DNA of 64,000 nt from Ruegeria atlantica (lineage in GTDB: Bacteria > Pseudomonadota > Alphaproteobacteria > Rhodobacterales > Rhodobacteraceae): NCBI RefSeq assembly GCF_013033965.1, contig NZ_WQFE01000004.1, positions 186,001 through 250,000 of the forward strand. The letters are read 5' to 3'. How positions within the stretch are numbered: the stretch's first letter is position 1; every line of letters begins with the position of its first letter. A program made the translations under genes and the position numbers. Shown here in pieces: positions 63,924 to 64,000 of the stretch. The notes beneath the pieces are model-generated. The model had not been told where the DNA came from. It saw only the letters and a list, made by a program, of their open reading frames with translations, and ran no database searches.

Positions 63924-64000
63924 ATGACCGCACGTTTCCAAGGTACAGCCGAGTACGTTGCCACCGACGACCTGACCATTGCGGTGAATGCCGCCGTTAC
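63924..64000 (+). CDS. MoxR-type AAA ATPase, 5' end only
   Basis: The first 25 codons, MTARFQGTAEYVATDDLTIA then VNAAV, match the start of MoxR/CbbQ-like AAA ATPases, where VATDDLxxAVNAA precedes a Walker A motif. The rest lies beyond the window. A GAGGGG is just before the ATG. These ATPases often work with a VWA-domain protein downstream as metal-insertion or assembly chaperones; here that neighbour is out of sight. Confidence 0.72.
   Translation, partial: MTARFQGTAEYVATDDLTIAVNAAV

Overview
The window is a GC-rich, gene-dense chromosomal segment of an alphaproteobacterium, most likely a marine Roseobacter-group member of the Rhodobacterales (Ruegeria-like). The evidence is protein content and gene order: pepA-holC divergent from lptG-lptD-surA-pdxA-rsmA, a DUF177-rpmF-plsX-fabH-ihfA-merR string, the argS-SPOR-nagZ-scpA-scpB string, DUF4167, a double-length dCTP deaminase, a DksA with only one cysteine, and a MoxR-type ATPase start at the right edge. 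I saw no rRNA, CRISPR array, prophage or insertion sequence. One tRNA, tRNA-Pro(GGG), is present.

Layout. 1-2.7 kb: a partial DMT transporter, a fatty-acid desaturase and a DUF2061 membrane protein, divergent from an XRE regulator. 2.8-7.7 kb: a carnitine catabolism locus (SDR, carnitine 3-dehydrogenase fused to a thioesterase, a Cys-rich lipoprotein, a BKACE cleavage enzyme) divergent from a GlxA-type AraC regulator. 7.7-10.1 kb: a Tas-like aldo/keto reductase and an ornithine cyclodeaminase-family enzyme. 10.3-18.8 kb: pepA-holC and the outer-membrane biogenesis operon. 18.9-21.6 kb: DUF4167, prmC, prfA. 21.7-27.9 kb: two small proteins, a ureohydrolase pair with an M20 amidohydrolase, mazG, and nucleoside hydrolase plus GNAT. 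28-36 kb: small lipoprotein, GNAT, eno, transporters, a Fur-family regulator, an EEP-family protein, a CDF transporter and SelO. 36.2-41.9 kb: DUF985 cupin, a second desaturase, a small membrane protein, anmK, MFS and tyrS. 41.9-47.5 kb: a glycine-rich repeat exoprotein, SDR, acetyltransferase, Uup, OlsB and BamE. 47.6-53 kb: the lipid/ribosome operon, tRNA-Pro and dCTP deaminase. 53-64 kb: scpAB-nagZ-SPOR-argS, a small periplasmic protein, dgt/erpA, xthA, an FAD monooxygenase, dksA and the start of a MoxR ATPase.

Most of the window is housekeeping. The points that deserve attention are: the absence of lptF beside lptG; a dispersed intergenic hairpin family whose stems change while a short core is kept; a GNAT gene whose ribosome binding site lies in the eno terminator-like hairpin; a symmetrical operator-like site upstream of eno; the paired ureohydrolases with an amidohydrolase; a Cys-rich lipoprotein inside the carnitine operon; and the glycine-rich protein built on 27-bp DNA repeats. 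I found nothing I would call a wholly new defence or mobile system.
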